Source of the DNA: Natronorubrum tibetense GA33
Lineage (GTDB): Archaea > Halobacteriota > Halobacteria > Halobacteriales > Natrialbaceae
Length of the DNA stretch: 64,000 nt
Assembly: GCF_000383975.1 (NCBI RefSeq)
Contig: NZ_KB913017.1
Location: 1-64,000, forward strand
Reading direction: 5' to 3'
Shown: positions 27,903 to 36,091 of the stretch, piece after piece
Layout of the letters: each line of letters opens with the position of its first letter
Position numbering within the stretch: the first letter of the stretch is position 1
Position numbers and translations under genes: made by a program
The notes under the pieces: generated by a model
Told to the model about the DNA's origin: nothing
Databases searched by the model: none
The model's input: the letters and a program-made list of their open reading frames with translations, nothing else

Positions 27903-28601
27903 TCACTCGAGCGGAAGCGCACTCGTATCGATCGCATCCCGACGACCGTCCAGCACTGCGAAGCGCTCGTTACGTCGGGACTCGAGCCAGTAGAGCAACC
28001 GTTCGGCCCACTCGAGTTTGCGGGCTTTCGTCGGCTCCACGGTGGGGTCGTCCAGGTCCCAGCCGACGAAGACGAGACGAGCTGCCCCCAGGTGGTCGGC
28101 GAGGAACGCCGCCCGGTCGCCGTCGGTGAACCCGCCGAAATTCTCGACGGGACCGCGGGGTGCGGCCTGCGTCGTGGGGAGTACGAACTCGTCGGTACAG
28201 TCGGGGACGACGGCACGAACTGCCGGGAGGTTGTCGCCGTGTGCGTGGACCGCGACCGGAACCCCCGCGTCGGTCAGTCGACGAACGGTGTCGGGGTTTT
28301 TGTCGAGGTCAGTTACCATGCAGTCGACGCGGATCCCGTGGTCAGCGAGCACATCGGCTGCCGTCGACGCCGCGAAGACGACATCGGCTCCGCGTGCTCG
28401 CTCGAGCGACGTGTCGTCATCAAGCGAAGGACCAGCGCCGGCGACCGCCACCGTCGCGTCGCGAGCGGCCGGAAGTCGCTCTCGGTCGAATCCGTCGGTC
28501 AGCGAGGCCAGCACGTCGCGCGCTCGCTCGTCACCGGCACGGTCGTAGCCGAAATCGGCCAGAATCGCCTCGTAGACTGGCTTCCACTCGTCGAACTCCA
28601 T
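27903..28601 (-). CDS. mptE: 6-hydroxymethyl-7,8-dihydropterin pyrophosphokinase, archaeal type
   Basis: A 232-residue MptE-like enzyme that transfers pyrophosphate from ATP to 6-hydroxymethyl-dihydropterin, the step before dihydropteroate in folate or methanopterin synthesis. It is unrelated to bacterial FolK. Key blocks are TVAVAGAGPSLDDD (about 49-62), RVDCMVTDLDKNPDTV (about 90-105) with the Asp pair, HAHGDNLPAVR (about 118-128) and NFGGFTDGDRAAFLADHLGA (about 157-176). It lies downstream of folP on the same strand, which supports a shared pterin pathway. Confidence 0.94.
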   Translation of the reverse strand: MEFDEWKPVYEAILADFGYDRAGDERARDVLASLTDGFDRERLPAARDATVAVAGAGPSLDDDTSLERARGADVVFAASTAADVLADHGIRVDCMVTDLDKNPDTVRRLTDAGVPVAVHAHGDNLPAVRAVVPDCTDEFVLPTTQAAPRGPVENFGGFTDGDRAAFLADHLGAARLVFVGWDLDDPTVEPTKARKLEWAERLLYWLESRRNERFAVLDGRRDAIDTSALPLE

Positions 28602-28740
28602 ACTCGAGATGCGGTGTGGAGTCGTATCTGTATTCGGGATTCGACGTCGGAAGCCGTAGTCGACCTACGACGGCACTCGAACAGCCACTGCTACTCCACT
28701 CGAGTTGTCACTCATCGGCGTAGTTCTACAATAATTTCGT

Positions 28741-28825
28741 GTTGTGGGCCGGGGGTCGCCTCCAAAGTACCCCTACCCGGGAGGCCGCCCGGCGTCCACT
28801 TGCCCTTTTCGAAGCCTCCGGCATA
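28741..28825 (-). ncRNA. candidate structured RNA or leader between folP and mptE
   Basis: A GC-rich 85-base island. Two nested perfect stems are formed: GCCGGG (28748-28753) with CCCGGC (28788-28793), and GCCTCC (28758-28763) with GGAGGC (28780-28785). On the minus strand it lies after the folP stop and about 140-220 bases before the mptE start. An alternative is a 31-codon basic reading frame on the minus strand starting at an ATG near 28822. The island is unlike the surrounding sequence, but no known riboswitch class is recognised. Conservation tests are needed to prefer one reading. Confidence 0.4.
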
Positions 28826-28834
28826 AGCTTTCTC

Positions 28835-30028
28835 TTACCTCAGCATCGCCGCTAGCGAGTCGGCTAGAGCGCTTAGGTTGCTGTTTTCGTCGCGTAGCTG
28901 GTCTGATACGTCTGAAATTGCGGTTGTCGATCCCAGAACCAGTAACCGATCATTGTCAACACAGTACACGTCGGCATCGTACTCCGCGATGAGCGACGTG
29001 AACCGAACGCGATCGTCGGACTCGAGTCCGACAATCTCGACGGCCAGTGCCGACCAGTCGTCGGCAACCGTCGGATCGATGTCGCGCTCTGCTAGGTGGG
29101 TCCGAAGATCGCGACTCGAGTGGACGTCCAACCGGGAGACCGATAGTTCGCCGCGACTGTCGCTCGAGCGCTCGGTGAACGCGTTTCCGATCAGCGCCGC
29201 ATCGCGCGTTTCGGCGACATCGTGGGTTCGGATTACGTGTGCGCCGCGCTCGACGGCCAGCGACGTGGCCGCGAGACTAACCGGCAATCGTTCTTCGGTC
29301 TCGCGCCCCGCGATTTCGCCGAGGAAGTTCTTCCGGTTGATCGAGACCAGCGTGGGCTGTCCGAGCGCACGGAACTCGCGGAGTCGGCGGAACGTCTCCC
29401 GGTCGTCCTCGAGCGTCTGGGCTTCGCTCCAGCCGCCGAACGCCGGATCGACGATCGTCTTGTCGGTCAGGCCGTTCTGTTTCAGGGCCTCGTACACCTG
29501 ATCGACGTAGTCGGCCTGAGCTGCCCACTCAGGAGACGTTCGGGCGGCCCAGTCGGTCTCTTCGACCGCACCGGGTCGCTCGAGATCCGGCGGACTCGCC
29601 ATCTTCGCGACGGCGACGTCGTACTCCTCACAGACGACCGGCATTTCCGGATCGGCAAAGCCCGCGATGTCGTTGACCATGTCGAACCCCCGGGAGAGCG
29701 CTTCGTCGGCCACCTCCGCGTACCGCGTCTCGATCGAGTAGATCGCGTCTCCGGAGACACTCTCGATCGTCTCGAGCGCAACGTGGAGTCGCTCGAGTTC
29801 CTCATCGGCCGAGAGCACGTCGAACCGTTTGTTCGCCGACTCGAGGCCGATATCGACGATGTCGGCCCCCTGGTCGATGAGTTCCTCGTCGACGTATCGA
29901 GCGGCGTCGCTGGGATCGTCAAAGACGCTTGGATCGTACGGGGACTCCTCGCTGACGTTCAACACGCCCATGATCCGGGGCGGATAATCGTCACCGATCC
30001 CCAGCCCCGCCGCGTCGACACTGTTCAT
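28835..30028 (-). CDS. folP: dihydropteroate synthase with C-terminal extra domain
   Basis: A 397-residue protein. Residues 1-285 form the DHPS TIM barrel: PPRIMGVLNVSEESPYDPSV, GADIVDIGLESANKRFD, IETRYAEVADEALSRGFDMVN, TLVSINRKNFLGEIAGRE and HVIRTHDVAETRDA. It joins hydroxymethyl-dihydropterin pyrophosphate with p-aminobenzoate. Residues 290-397 are an added domain, longer than the ~280-residue bacterial enzyme. I start at ATG 30028, aligned to homologues. Confidence 0.94.
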   Translation of the reverse strand: MNSVDAAGLGIGDDYPPRIMGVLNVSEESPYDPSVFDDPSDAARYVDEELIDQGADIVDIGLESANKRFDVLSADEELERLHVALETIESVSGDAIYSIETRYAEVADEALSRGFDMVNDIAGFADPEMPVVCEEYDVAVAKMASPPDLERPGAVEETDWAARTSPEWAAQADYVDQVYEALKQNGLTDKTIVDPAFGGWSEAQTLEDDRETFRRLREFRALGQPTLVSINRKNFLGEIAGRETEERLPVSLAATSLAVERGAHVIRTHDVAETRDAALIGNAFTERSSDSRGELSVSRLDVHSSRDLRTHLAERDIDPTVADDWSALAVEIVGLESDDRVRFTSLIAEYDADVYCVDNDRLLVLGSTTAISDVSDQLRDENSNLSALADSLAAMLR

Positions 30029-30105
30029 ACGCGGACTGAGGAGTGAAGCCTGATAGGTACCGCGATTGCGGAACCCGGGCACATCGGCGCTTGGTGCTAC
30101 TGTTG

Positions 30106-31317
30106 TTACGGCCTCGAGCGACCGTAGATCGATTCCGTCTGATCACCGACCCGACTTACTCCCGTCTCGTCGCGGTCAAAGGCGTCGGTTCGAACCCAAC
30201 GCGTCCCGTCGACAGTCGTGATCGTTTCCGCCGTCAGCGACGGACGGGCGACGTACTCGTCCATCGTCGTCGGGCCGCTAACTGACAGTTCGCCATCGGA
30301 CTGCTCCTCGAGCGTACGCGTCTCGACCCCCGGCAACACCTCACTGAGCGTGTCGGAGTCGTCTGCGTCAGGGTGGACAAGGTGTGTCAGCCCCGTCTCC
30401 GGAGAACCCCGGTATCGGACTGCCGCCCCCGTCCGATCGTCGACGGCCTCCTCCGGCCGCGTCAGCGATGCTCCCGTCGTCTCGAGAACGGCGACGGAGT
30501 CGTCGACGTCGGCTTCGAGTTCACGGAGTGTGTCGTACTGCCGGGGCGAGCAGAACGCTCGATCCGCACCGTCAGTGACCAGCAACGAACGAGTCGTTTC
30601 AGGGTCCCAATCGGTGTGCGGGTGGTACTGTCCACCCTCGAGTATCGCGGCGTTCGCCCCGTACATGAGTTCGATCGGGTTCGACAGGGGGAGTGCTCCG
30701 AGATGACGGGGAGCAGCGTCCCCCTCGACGATCGATCCGCCGAGGTCGACAGCGGCGGTCAGCGCCGAGTGACTGTAGCTCACGCCGAGTGGCTCACCGC
30801 CGTCGTACCCGACGTAAGCGATCAGCCCTCGATCGGCGTCCGACTGGCGCACGATGTCAATGCCGGTTCGTGACCCCGCACTGTTCATTCCGTCGTTGTC
30901 GAGAAACGACGGGAGATCGATTCCCATTCGGGCATCGATATCGACCGTGATCGCGACGCGTACCGTGTCGACTCGGTTCAGAATACCCAGAAACGGCGTT
31001 TTGTCGGTGACGTACGCGTTCACTTCGGTCTCCCGCAGGACGGTCGTGATATCGGGACTGTCGTACTCGGTTGGTATCGTCACCGGAATACAGCCGTTTC
31101 TGAGCGTCCCGTAGAACGCGACGAGGAACGCTCGAGGGTTCGAGAGACGGATCGCGACGGCGTCGCCGGCAGCGATATCGCGGTCCTGAAGACCGCCGGC
31201 AAACGCGTCAGTCCACGACCAGAGCGTCGAAAACGTCGTCTGATCGCTCCCGGAGATGGCCACCTCCGATTGATTTTCCATCACCGTATCCTGTAGTCGG
31301 ATCGTGATATTGGACAT
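30106..31317 (-). CDS. AMP-binding (acyl-CoA synthetase-like) protein, truncated and motif-poor
   Basis: A 403-residue protein that follows the N-terminal domain of adenylate-forming enzymes (TLWSWTDAFAGGLQDRDIAA, GDAVAIRLSNPRAFLVAFYG, GALPLSNPIELMYGANAAIL). The usual A3 phosphate loop (T-S-G-T-T-G-x-P-K) is replaced by YVGYDGGEPLGVSYSHS, lacking the conserved Lys and STG. The C-terminal lid domain with the catalytic Lys is missing. It is probably not a working ligase and may be a decayed or repurposed form. A TATA-like GTTTAACATACG about 30 bases upstream supports its own expression. Confidence 0.75.
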   Translation of the reverse strand: MSNITIRLQDTVMENQSEVAISGSDQTTFSTLWSWTDAFAGGLQDRDIAAGDAVAIRLSNPRAFLVAFYGTLRNGCIPVTIPTEYDSPDITTVLRETEVNAYVTDKTPFLGILNRVDTVRVAITVDIDARMGIDLPSFLDNDGMNSAGSRTGIDIVRQSDADRGLIAYVGYDGGEPLGVSYSHSALTAAVDLGGSIVEGDAAPRHLGALPLSNPIELMYGANAAILEGGQYHPHTDWDPETTRSLLVTDGADRAFCSPRQYDTLRELEADVDDSVAVLETTGASLTRPEEAVDDRTGAAVRYRGSPETGLTHLVHPDADDSDTLSEVLPGVETRTLEEQSDGELSVSGPTTMDEYVARPSLTAETITTVDGTRWVRTDAFDRDETGVSRVGDQTESIYGRSRP

Positions 31318-31559
31318 AATAGCCGAAGATAGCCAACGTATGTTAAACGTTCTCCCGTTATCGTATAAGAGTATTATTCACAAGTTGATGTGTGGATATG
31401 TCCTAGAAGATCGGAGATGGGTCGATCGTGCGCCACATTCGCTACTGAACGATCGAAGTCGCGGCCTGGCTCTCTCTCAGTGTCGCAGCAACTAAAGACA
31501 GGTTTCGCGTCTCAGTGTCTAAGCAATTGAGGACGGATTCCTCGAGCGTCCGTGATCGA

Positions 31560-32798
31560 CTACTCCTCCTGGTCGTCCGCCTCGAGAACGGCCAGCCGCG
31601 AATCCCGTAGGAGCACTTTTCTGACGATCGAGGGGTTCTCGAGCAGCCGGTGTTTGGCGTGAGCACCGCGACCGCGTCCGCGACCCTCCCGTTCGGACTG
31701 AATCACGTTAAGGAAGTTTTGCTCCTGGAGGATCTCCTGGACCCGACGCTCGGAAAGGACATCGAAGTCGAGCTGGCGGGCGATCGATTTGTACTGGTTG
31801 TAGATAATCTTCGTCGGGAACTCCTTCTCAGAACTGTTCTCGGTGAGCAGCGTCAGCGAGTAGAGGATCGCCTTCGCTTGCTGTGGCGATCCCTCGATCA
31901 GCTCGTTGAATCGGTCGGCTTCGGTCTTCTCCTTGGCGTCGCGCACGTGATCCGCAGTGACCCGCGTCGCATCCTGTTTTTTTGCGATACGACCGGCGTT
32001 ACGGAGGATGTCGATCGCCTTCCGCGCGTCACCGTGCTCCTGTGCGGCGAGTGCAGCGGTTAGCGGGATCACGTCGTCGGAGAGCACCCCATCGTGGAAC
32101 GCGTCGCGCCGTTTCTCGAGAATTTCGACGAGTTGGTTGGCGTCGTACGGCGAGAAGACGAGTTCGTCCCGCGAGAGGCTCGATTTCACGCGCTCGGAGA
32201 GGTGGTCCGGGAAGTCGATCTTATTCGAGATGCCGATGATCCCGATACTCGAGTCCGAGATGCGTCGGTTCTCGCCAGCACGAGAGAGCTTGCGGAGGAC
32301 TTCATCGTCCTCGAGCATGTCGATCTCGTCTAAGATGACGATGGTCACGTCGGTGCAGTGATCGACGGCCTGCCAGAGGCGTTTGTAGTAGTCGCCGGTG
32401 CCGAGGCCCCGGTCGGGGACGCTCACGCCGCTCTTGTCGGGTTCGTTGACGAGTTGCGCGATCGTCTTGACGATCGAGGCTTCGGTGTTTTGCTCGCCGC
32501 AGTCGATGAAAGCGTATTTGACGGTGATATCGTCGCGCTGTGCTTCGGAGATCACCCGCTGGGTGATCGATCGGGAAATGAGTGATTTCCCGGTACCGGT
32601 CTTGCCGAAGATGAACAGGTGGTTGGGCTCGCTCCCGAAGATAGCCGGGTTCAGGGCGTCCGCGACCCGCTGCATCTGCTCGTCCCGGCCGACGATCCGG
32701 TCCGGCCCGGGAAGGTGCGTGATCTCGAGCAACCGCTCGTCGGCAAAGACCGGATCGTCGTACCGAAAGAGGGGATCACGATCGTCGTTAGCGGACAT
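31560..32798 (-). CDS. orc1: Orc1/Cdc6 replication initiator
   Basis: A 412-residue archaeal initiator that binds origins and loads MCM. It is an AAA+ protein: Walker A FGKTGTGKSLISRS (about 64-77), Walker B IVILDEIDMLEDD (about 154-166), sensor 1 GIIGISNKIDF (about 187-197) and an arginine-finger region, then a C-terminal winged-helix DNA-binding domain from about 295 (ILYSLTLLTENSSEKEF onward). The tail contains an Arg/Gly run, EGRGRGRGAHAKHR, next to the winged helix wing. It abuts the predicted origin region to its right, the usual haloarchaeal arrangement. Confidence 0.97.
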   Translation of the reverse strand: MSANDDRDPLFRYDDPVFADERLLEITHLPGPDRIVGRDEQMQRVADALNPAIFGSEPNHLFIFGKTGTGKSLISRSITQRVISEAQRDDITVKYAFIDCGEQNTEASIVKTIAQLVNEPDKSGVSVPDRGLGTGDYYKRLWQAVDHCTDVTIVILDEIDMLEDDEVLRKLSRAGENRRISDSSIGIIGISNKIDFPDHLSERVKSSLSRDELVFSPYDANQLVEILEKRRDAFHDGVLSDDVIPLTAALAAQEHGDARKAIDILRNAGRIAKKQDATRVTADHVRDAKEKTEADRFNELIEGSPQQAKAILYSLTLLTENSSEKEFPTKIIYNQYKSIARQLDFDVLSERRVQEILQEQNFLNVIQSEREGRGRGRGAHAKHRLLENPSIVRKVLLRDSRLAVLEADDQEE

Positions 32799-32850
32799 TG
32801 CAATACCCGCACTCTTCCGACTGGATTGAAATAAAGCTATGGACTTCGTT

Positions 32851-32861
32851 CGCGTATGTAA
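32851..32861 (+). repeat. origin-box-like motif, copy 1
   Basis: CGCGTATGTAA, 50 bases before orc1 start (on the opposite side). No adjacent C tract. It may overlap the orc1 promoter, so it could couple expression to initiator binding. Confidence 0.55.
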
Positions 32862-32930
32862 ATGTGAGGACTCAGGATCCTGGAGGCGGATATACAGGGG
32901 TATAATGATACAATCCTACTTTGCCGGCCT

Positions 32931-32941
32931 CGCGTATCTAA
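32931..32941 (+). repeat. origin-box-like motif, copy 2
   Basis: CGCGTATCTAA, one base different from copy 1 and in the same orientation. Preceded by GCCGGCCT without a long C tract. Confidence 0.5.
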
Positions 32942-32970
32942 CCCACGCACGGTGACGGTCCGGGAATGCG

Positions 32971-33000
32971 AAACACCCCCACCCCCCTCGCGTATGTAAC
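32971..33000 (+). repeat. origin-box-like motif, copy 3 with C tract
   Basis: CGCGTATGTAAC at 32989-33000, directly after a C-rich tract (ACACCCCCACCCCCCT, 32972-32988). On the other strand this is a motif followed by a G string, the arrangement of archaeal ORB elements. Confidence 0.7.
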
Positions 33001-33292
33001 GTGCCGACGTGAGTAGTCCAACGAGTGTGCGGTCGCTCAGCGATTCAAGAGCACCTCGAGTCGTCGTTCAGCGATCCGGGAACGGCCCTAGCCGTCGTTC
33101 AACCCGGCCGCGTCGTCGTCCGGGAACACTCCTACGATCACGTATAGATGTATCTTAAGATCACGCGGCAATCGACGCAGTCGGAGGTCGCAGACAACGA
33201 ACGCAGTCGAAAAACGTCCGTTCCTCTGCAGAAAAATCCGACGGTTCGAAGCAATATCGAAGCGTCTGACGCCGAGATGGCCAGTTCTCGGG

Positions 33293-33318
33293 ACACACAC
33301 CCCCGTCGCGGATGTAAC
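33293..33318 (+). repeat. origin-box-like motif, copy 4 with C tract
   Basis: CGCGGATGTAAC at 33307-33318, preceded by ACACACACCCCCGT (33293-33306). Same orientation as copy 3. Confidence 0.7.
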
Positions 33319-33388
33319 GGCGAATAGGTGGGTGGGGGGGAAACCTAATCCATCGATTTGGTCTTTTTTAGTGGTCAACCACCCCGCT

Positions 33389-33414
33389 TTTACATCCGCG
33401 ATAAAGGTGTGTTG
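33389..33414 (-). repeat. origin-box-like motif, copy 5, inverted
   Basis: TTTACATCCGCG at 33389-33400 is the reverse complement of CGCGGATGTAAA. It is followed by ATAAAGGTGTG, a weaker G-rich side. It faces copy 4 across about 70 bases, as paired origin boxes do. Confidence 0.65.
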
Positions 33415-33603
33415 CAATTCAGACCCCCCACACGTGGACAGCCTTACAAACGCGAAGGGGGTGTGTCCCCCCTCCCATTATATGGATTTCGTTCCGGGAA
33501 ACAGACCAAAACGGCCGATAAAACAGACCGCAACACTCTCAACGCTCGATCATCGGCCCCTGATGGATTCGAGAGACGGAACGAGATGGGGTGGAAGGTG
33601 ACA

Positions 33604-33660
33604 GGACGAAACGGAACGAGACGGACGAAACGGGACGAGACGGACAAAACGGAACGAGAC
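33604..33660. repeat. 19-bp tandem repeat, three copies
   Basis: Units at 33604-33622, 33623-33641 and 33642-33660. The consensus GGACGAAACGGAACGAGAC varies by one base per copy. A looser related word (ACGGAACGAGAT) precedes the array at 33576. Located between the box cluster and the AT-rich palindrome. Confidence 0.85.
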
Positions 33661-33698
33661 AAGGTGATCGTCTACTCACTTGGACTAATCATTACACA

Positions 33699-33722
33699 TC
33701 TAGACTAGTTATCTAGTCTAGA
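33699..33722. repeat. perfect AT-rich palindrome, 10-bp arms
   Basis: TCTAGACTAG, then TTAT, then CTAGTCTAGA. It lies in the most AT-rich part of the origin region, just after the 19-bp repeats, and may mark the unwinding element or a hairpin. Confidence 0.8.
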
Positions 33723-34099
33723 ACTAGTTAGAATATACCAGAGAGAATACGAGGGAGCACACAAAGAGTCTCTCTCGAGAATCACCGCCCCATCATCCGT
33801 CCAGTCGTGTCTACCCACCCACATCCGTTCGTTGCTTCTCTACGTCAACTGCCCTCCCGACCGGCGTCTCCCTGACGAATCGATCGTACTCGATCCTCGC
33901 CGCTCGAGACCATCGATGCCGTTTCGATCCGGTCGTCGCTCGAGACACTCGCGGTATCACCCCGACCGGGTCTCGAGGCTTATCGTCGACTCTCGGAGCG
34001 GTTCCTCGAGAACAGATCTCGAACGCGGACGCAATCGAACGACCGAACGCGGAACCGAAAGGATAACCCGTTTCTCGAGTCGATATCCGCCGACAGAGT

Positions 34100-34867
34100 A
34101 TGAGCGAGGAGTCGCCCGAACCCGACAGTGTCGCTCGCCGCACGCCACCAGCAGTCGCCGTCGTCGACGCCCAGACGCCGGGGAACGTCGGCACCATCGC
34201 GCGAGCGATGAAGAACTTCGGCTTCGAGGACCTCCTGCTCGTCGATCCGCCGGAACTCGATCCAGACGGCGAGGCCTACGGCTACGCCGGTCATGCTCGC
34301 GAGGACATCCTCCCGAACGCGACCGAGATCACGTTCGATCACCTCGTCGAAAACTACCACACGGTCGGCTGTACGGCGGTGACCAACGAGGACGATCACA
34401 GTCACGTTCGATTCCCGTTCTCGACGCCCGCCGAACTCACCGATCGGCTGGCAACCGTCGAAGCGCAGACCGCGCTCGTCTTCGGTCGCGAACGCGTCGG
34501 CCTGACCAACGAGGAACTCGCGCGGATCGACGAAATTTGCTCGATTCCGGCCAGCGCGGAGTATCCCGTCCTCAACCTCGGACAGGCCGCGACCATCACG
34601 CTCTACGAACTCCGATCGCTCACGCTATCCGACGCGGAGACACAGCTCCCCGATCTCGAGCGATCCCGGGCCGCCGAACCGACCATCGATCGCGTCTACG
34701 ACCAGTGGGCGGCACTCCTCGAGGAACTCAACCATCCCGAGGAGAAACGCGAGAAGACGATGCGAATGCTTCGACGCGTCTACGGGCGGGCGGATCTGAC
34801 CGAGGGCGAAGCCAACACCCTCCTCGGGCTGCTCCGTCGAGCGACGGAACGGCCGGATCGACAGTGA
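34100..34867 (+). CDS. trmJ: tRNA 2'-O-methyltransferase TrmJ (SPOUT family)
   Basis: A 255-residue SpoU-class enzyme that methylates the 2'-OH of tRNA position 32 using S-adenosylmethionine. The knotted SAM site is visible: VVDAQTPGNVGTIARAMKNF (about 17-36), ALVFGRERVGLTNEEL (about 122-137) and SAEYPVLNLGQAATITLYEL (about 150-169). A C-terminal helical extension from about 185 matches TrmJ. It starts beside the origin region and runs away from orc1. Confidence 0.94.
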   Translation: MSEESPEPDSVARRTPPAVAVVDAQTPGNVGTIARAMKNFGFEDLLLVDPPELDPDGEAYGYAGHAREDILPNATEITFDHLVENYHTVGCTAVTNEDDHSHVRFPFSTPAELTDRLATVEAQTALVFGRERVGLTNEELARIDEICSIPASAEYPVLNLGQAATITLYELRSLTLSDAETQLPDLERSRAAEPTIDRVYDQWAALLEELNHPEEKREKTMRMLRRVYGRADLTEGEANTLLGLLRRATERPDRQ

Positions 34868-34969
34868 CTAGAGATGAATCAACGGCAGCAGATGTCCTGG
34901 CAGATAATTACAAAAAACCGCGACACTCGGCCACCACAATCATATACTCTTAGTGGACACCACTACTGG

Positions 34970-35995
34970 ATGATCGACGTCACCCGACGACAGGCACTGT
35001 ATCTCGCCGGCGCGGGGATGGCAACGCTCGCGGGCTGTTCGGAATCGTCGGACGACAGTGGAACCGACGACGGCGACGACGGAACGGAAGAGACGACCCA
35101 ACTGGACGGTGAACTCCCGTCGTACGCTTCGCTTCTCGCCGAAACCGATCGGTCGACCTCGTTCTACGGCGCGATCGATTTCGAGACGATGTCCACTATT
35201 ATCGACGACGAGGGTGCCGAAGCGGGCGACGAGCCCACGGATCCGTTGATCGGGAACCCCATCGTCGTCGCACTGCTGTGTTCGTTCGGTCTCTCACAGC
35301 TGGCAAATTCCAGAGCATCAACGTCGTACAGCGCCAACGACGAGACACCCAGCGGCGAGGGCGAACTCGTCTTCGTCGACGGCGTCTACGCACTGGTCGG
35401 CGAGTACGACCGCAACGGTCTCGCGGCTGATCTCGAGGACGAGGGCTACGACCGCGAAACGAGCGAGGAATCGTACGCGGTTTACACCCACACCGAGACC
35501 GGCGAAGCGATCGGGATGACCGACGAGGTGTACGCCTTCTCCTACCCGAATCCCGACGACGACGAGTTCGAGGCGGCCGCCGCTGTCGAGCGGACGGTCG
35601 AGACCGCAAGCGGCGACCGAGAGCCGAAACACGCGACCGACGACGAGTTCGAGGCGCTTCTCCGGGCCGGCGAACCGACCGGAATCACGCTCGGGCTGTA
35701 CACCGCGGACGACGAGTTCGCCGCCGACGCAATCGCGGACGACCAACCGGAAGACGACGCCGAAGCTCTCGAGTTCGAGTTCGGCGCGTTCGAGGCTGCG
35801 TTCGGCGTTCACCAACAGCTATCGGTCGAGGATAGCGACGCCAGCGCCAGTGCCATCGTCACGTACGCCGACGACGACCGGGTCGACGTCGAGCGACTCG
35901 AGTCGTCGCTCGGCACGGAAACCGACTCGCTTGAGGTGACTCGAGACGGGACGGTCGTGTCGCTCGAGGCCGAATACAGCGGTGGTCTGGCGTAA
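34970..35995 (+). CDS. Tat-exported lipoprotein, unknown function
   Basis: A 341-residue protein. The signal MIDVTRRQALYLAGAGMATL has a twin arginine and is followed by AGC, a lipobox with Cys near residue 23. A low-complexity Asp/Thr/Glu linker follows, then an acidic globular region with repeated ADDEF / DDDEFEA patterns. TATA CATATACTC at 34941-34949 places the RNA start at the ATG (34970), so I reject the longer start at 34874. Function unknown; the pattern fits a haloarchaeal cell-surface lipoprotein. Confidence 0.75.
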   Translation: MIDVTRRQALYLAGAGMATLAGCSESSDDSGTDDGDDGTEETTQLDGELPSYASLLAETDRSTSFYGAIDFETMSTIIDDEGAEAGDEPTDPLIGNPIVVALLCSFGLSQLANSRASTSYSANDETPSGEGELVFVDGVYALVGEYDRNGLAADLEDEGYDRETSEESYAVYTHTETGEAIGMTDEVYAFSYPNPDDDEFEAAAAVERTVETASGDREPKHATDDEFEALLRAGEPTGITLGLYTADDEFAADAIADDQPEDDAEALEFEFGAFEAAFGVHQQLSVEDSDASASAIVTYADDDRVDVERLESSLGTETDSLEVTRDGTVVSLEAEYSGGLA

Positions 35996-36091
35996 CTGAA
36001 GATCCGGATACTATCGATTTCATCGAGGAGGATCGGCTCGCCGGCAGGAGACCGTTGCGTTTCTCACGGTTCCGTATCGCAGTTGCTCGAG

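Larger units (their letters stand above)
32799..34099. other. probable replication origin (oriC-like) region
   Basis: 1.3 kb without a supported gene next to orc1. It contains five copies of a CGCGKATGTAA-type element in both orientations, long C/G tracts beside three of them, a triple 19-bp tandem repeat, an AT-rich segment (33668-33760) and a perfect 10-bp-arm palindrome. Inverted origin recognition boxes beside G tracts and an AT-rich unwinding element are the known layout of haloarchaeal origins. Assignment is by architecture, not by experiment. Confidence 0.85.

Noticed and set aside
33604-33660. three 19-bp repeats as a CRISPR array
   Set aside because: The copies are directly adjacent with no spacers, and no cas genes are present.
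33332-33708. short plus-strand frames in the origin region
   Set aside because: They read through the 19-bp tandem repeats and G tracts; not protein-like.
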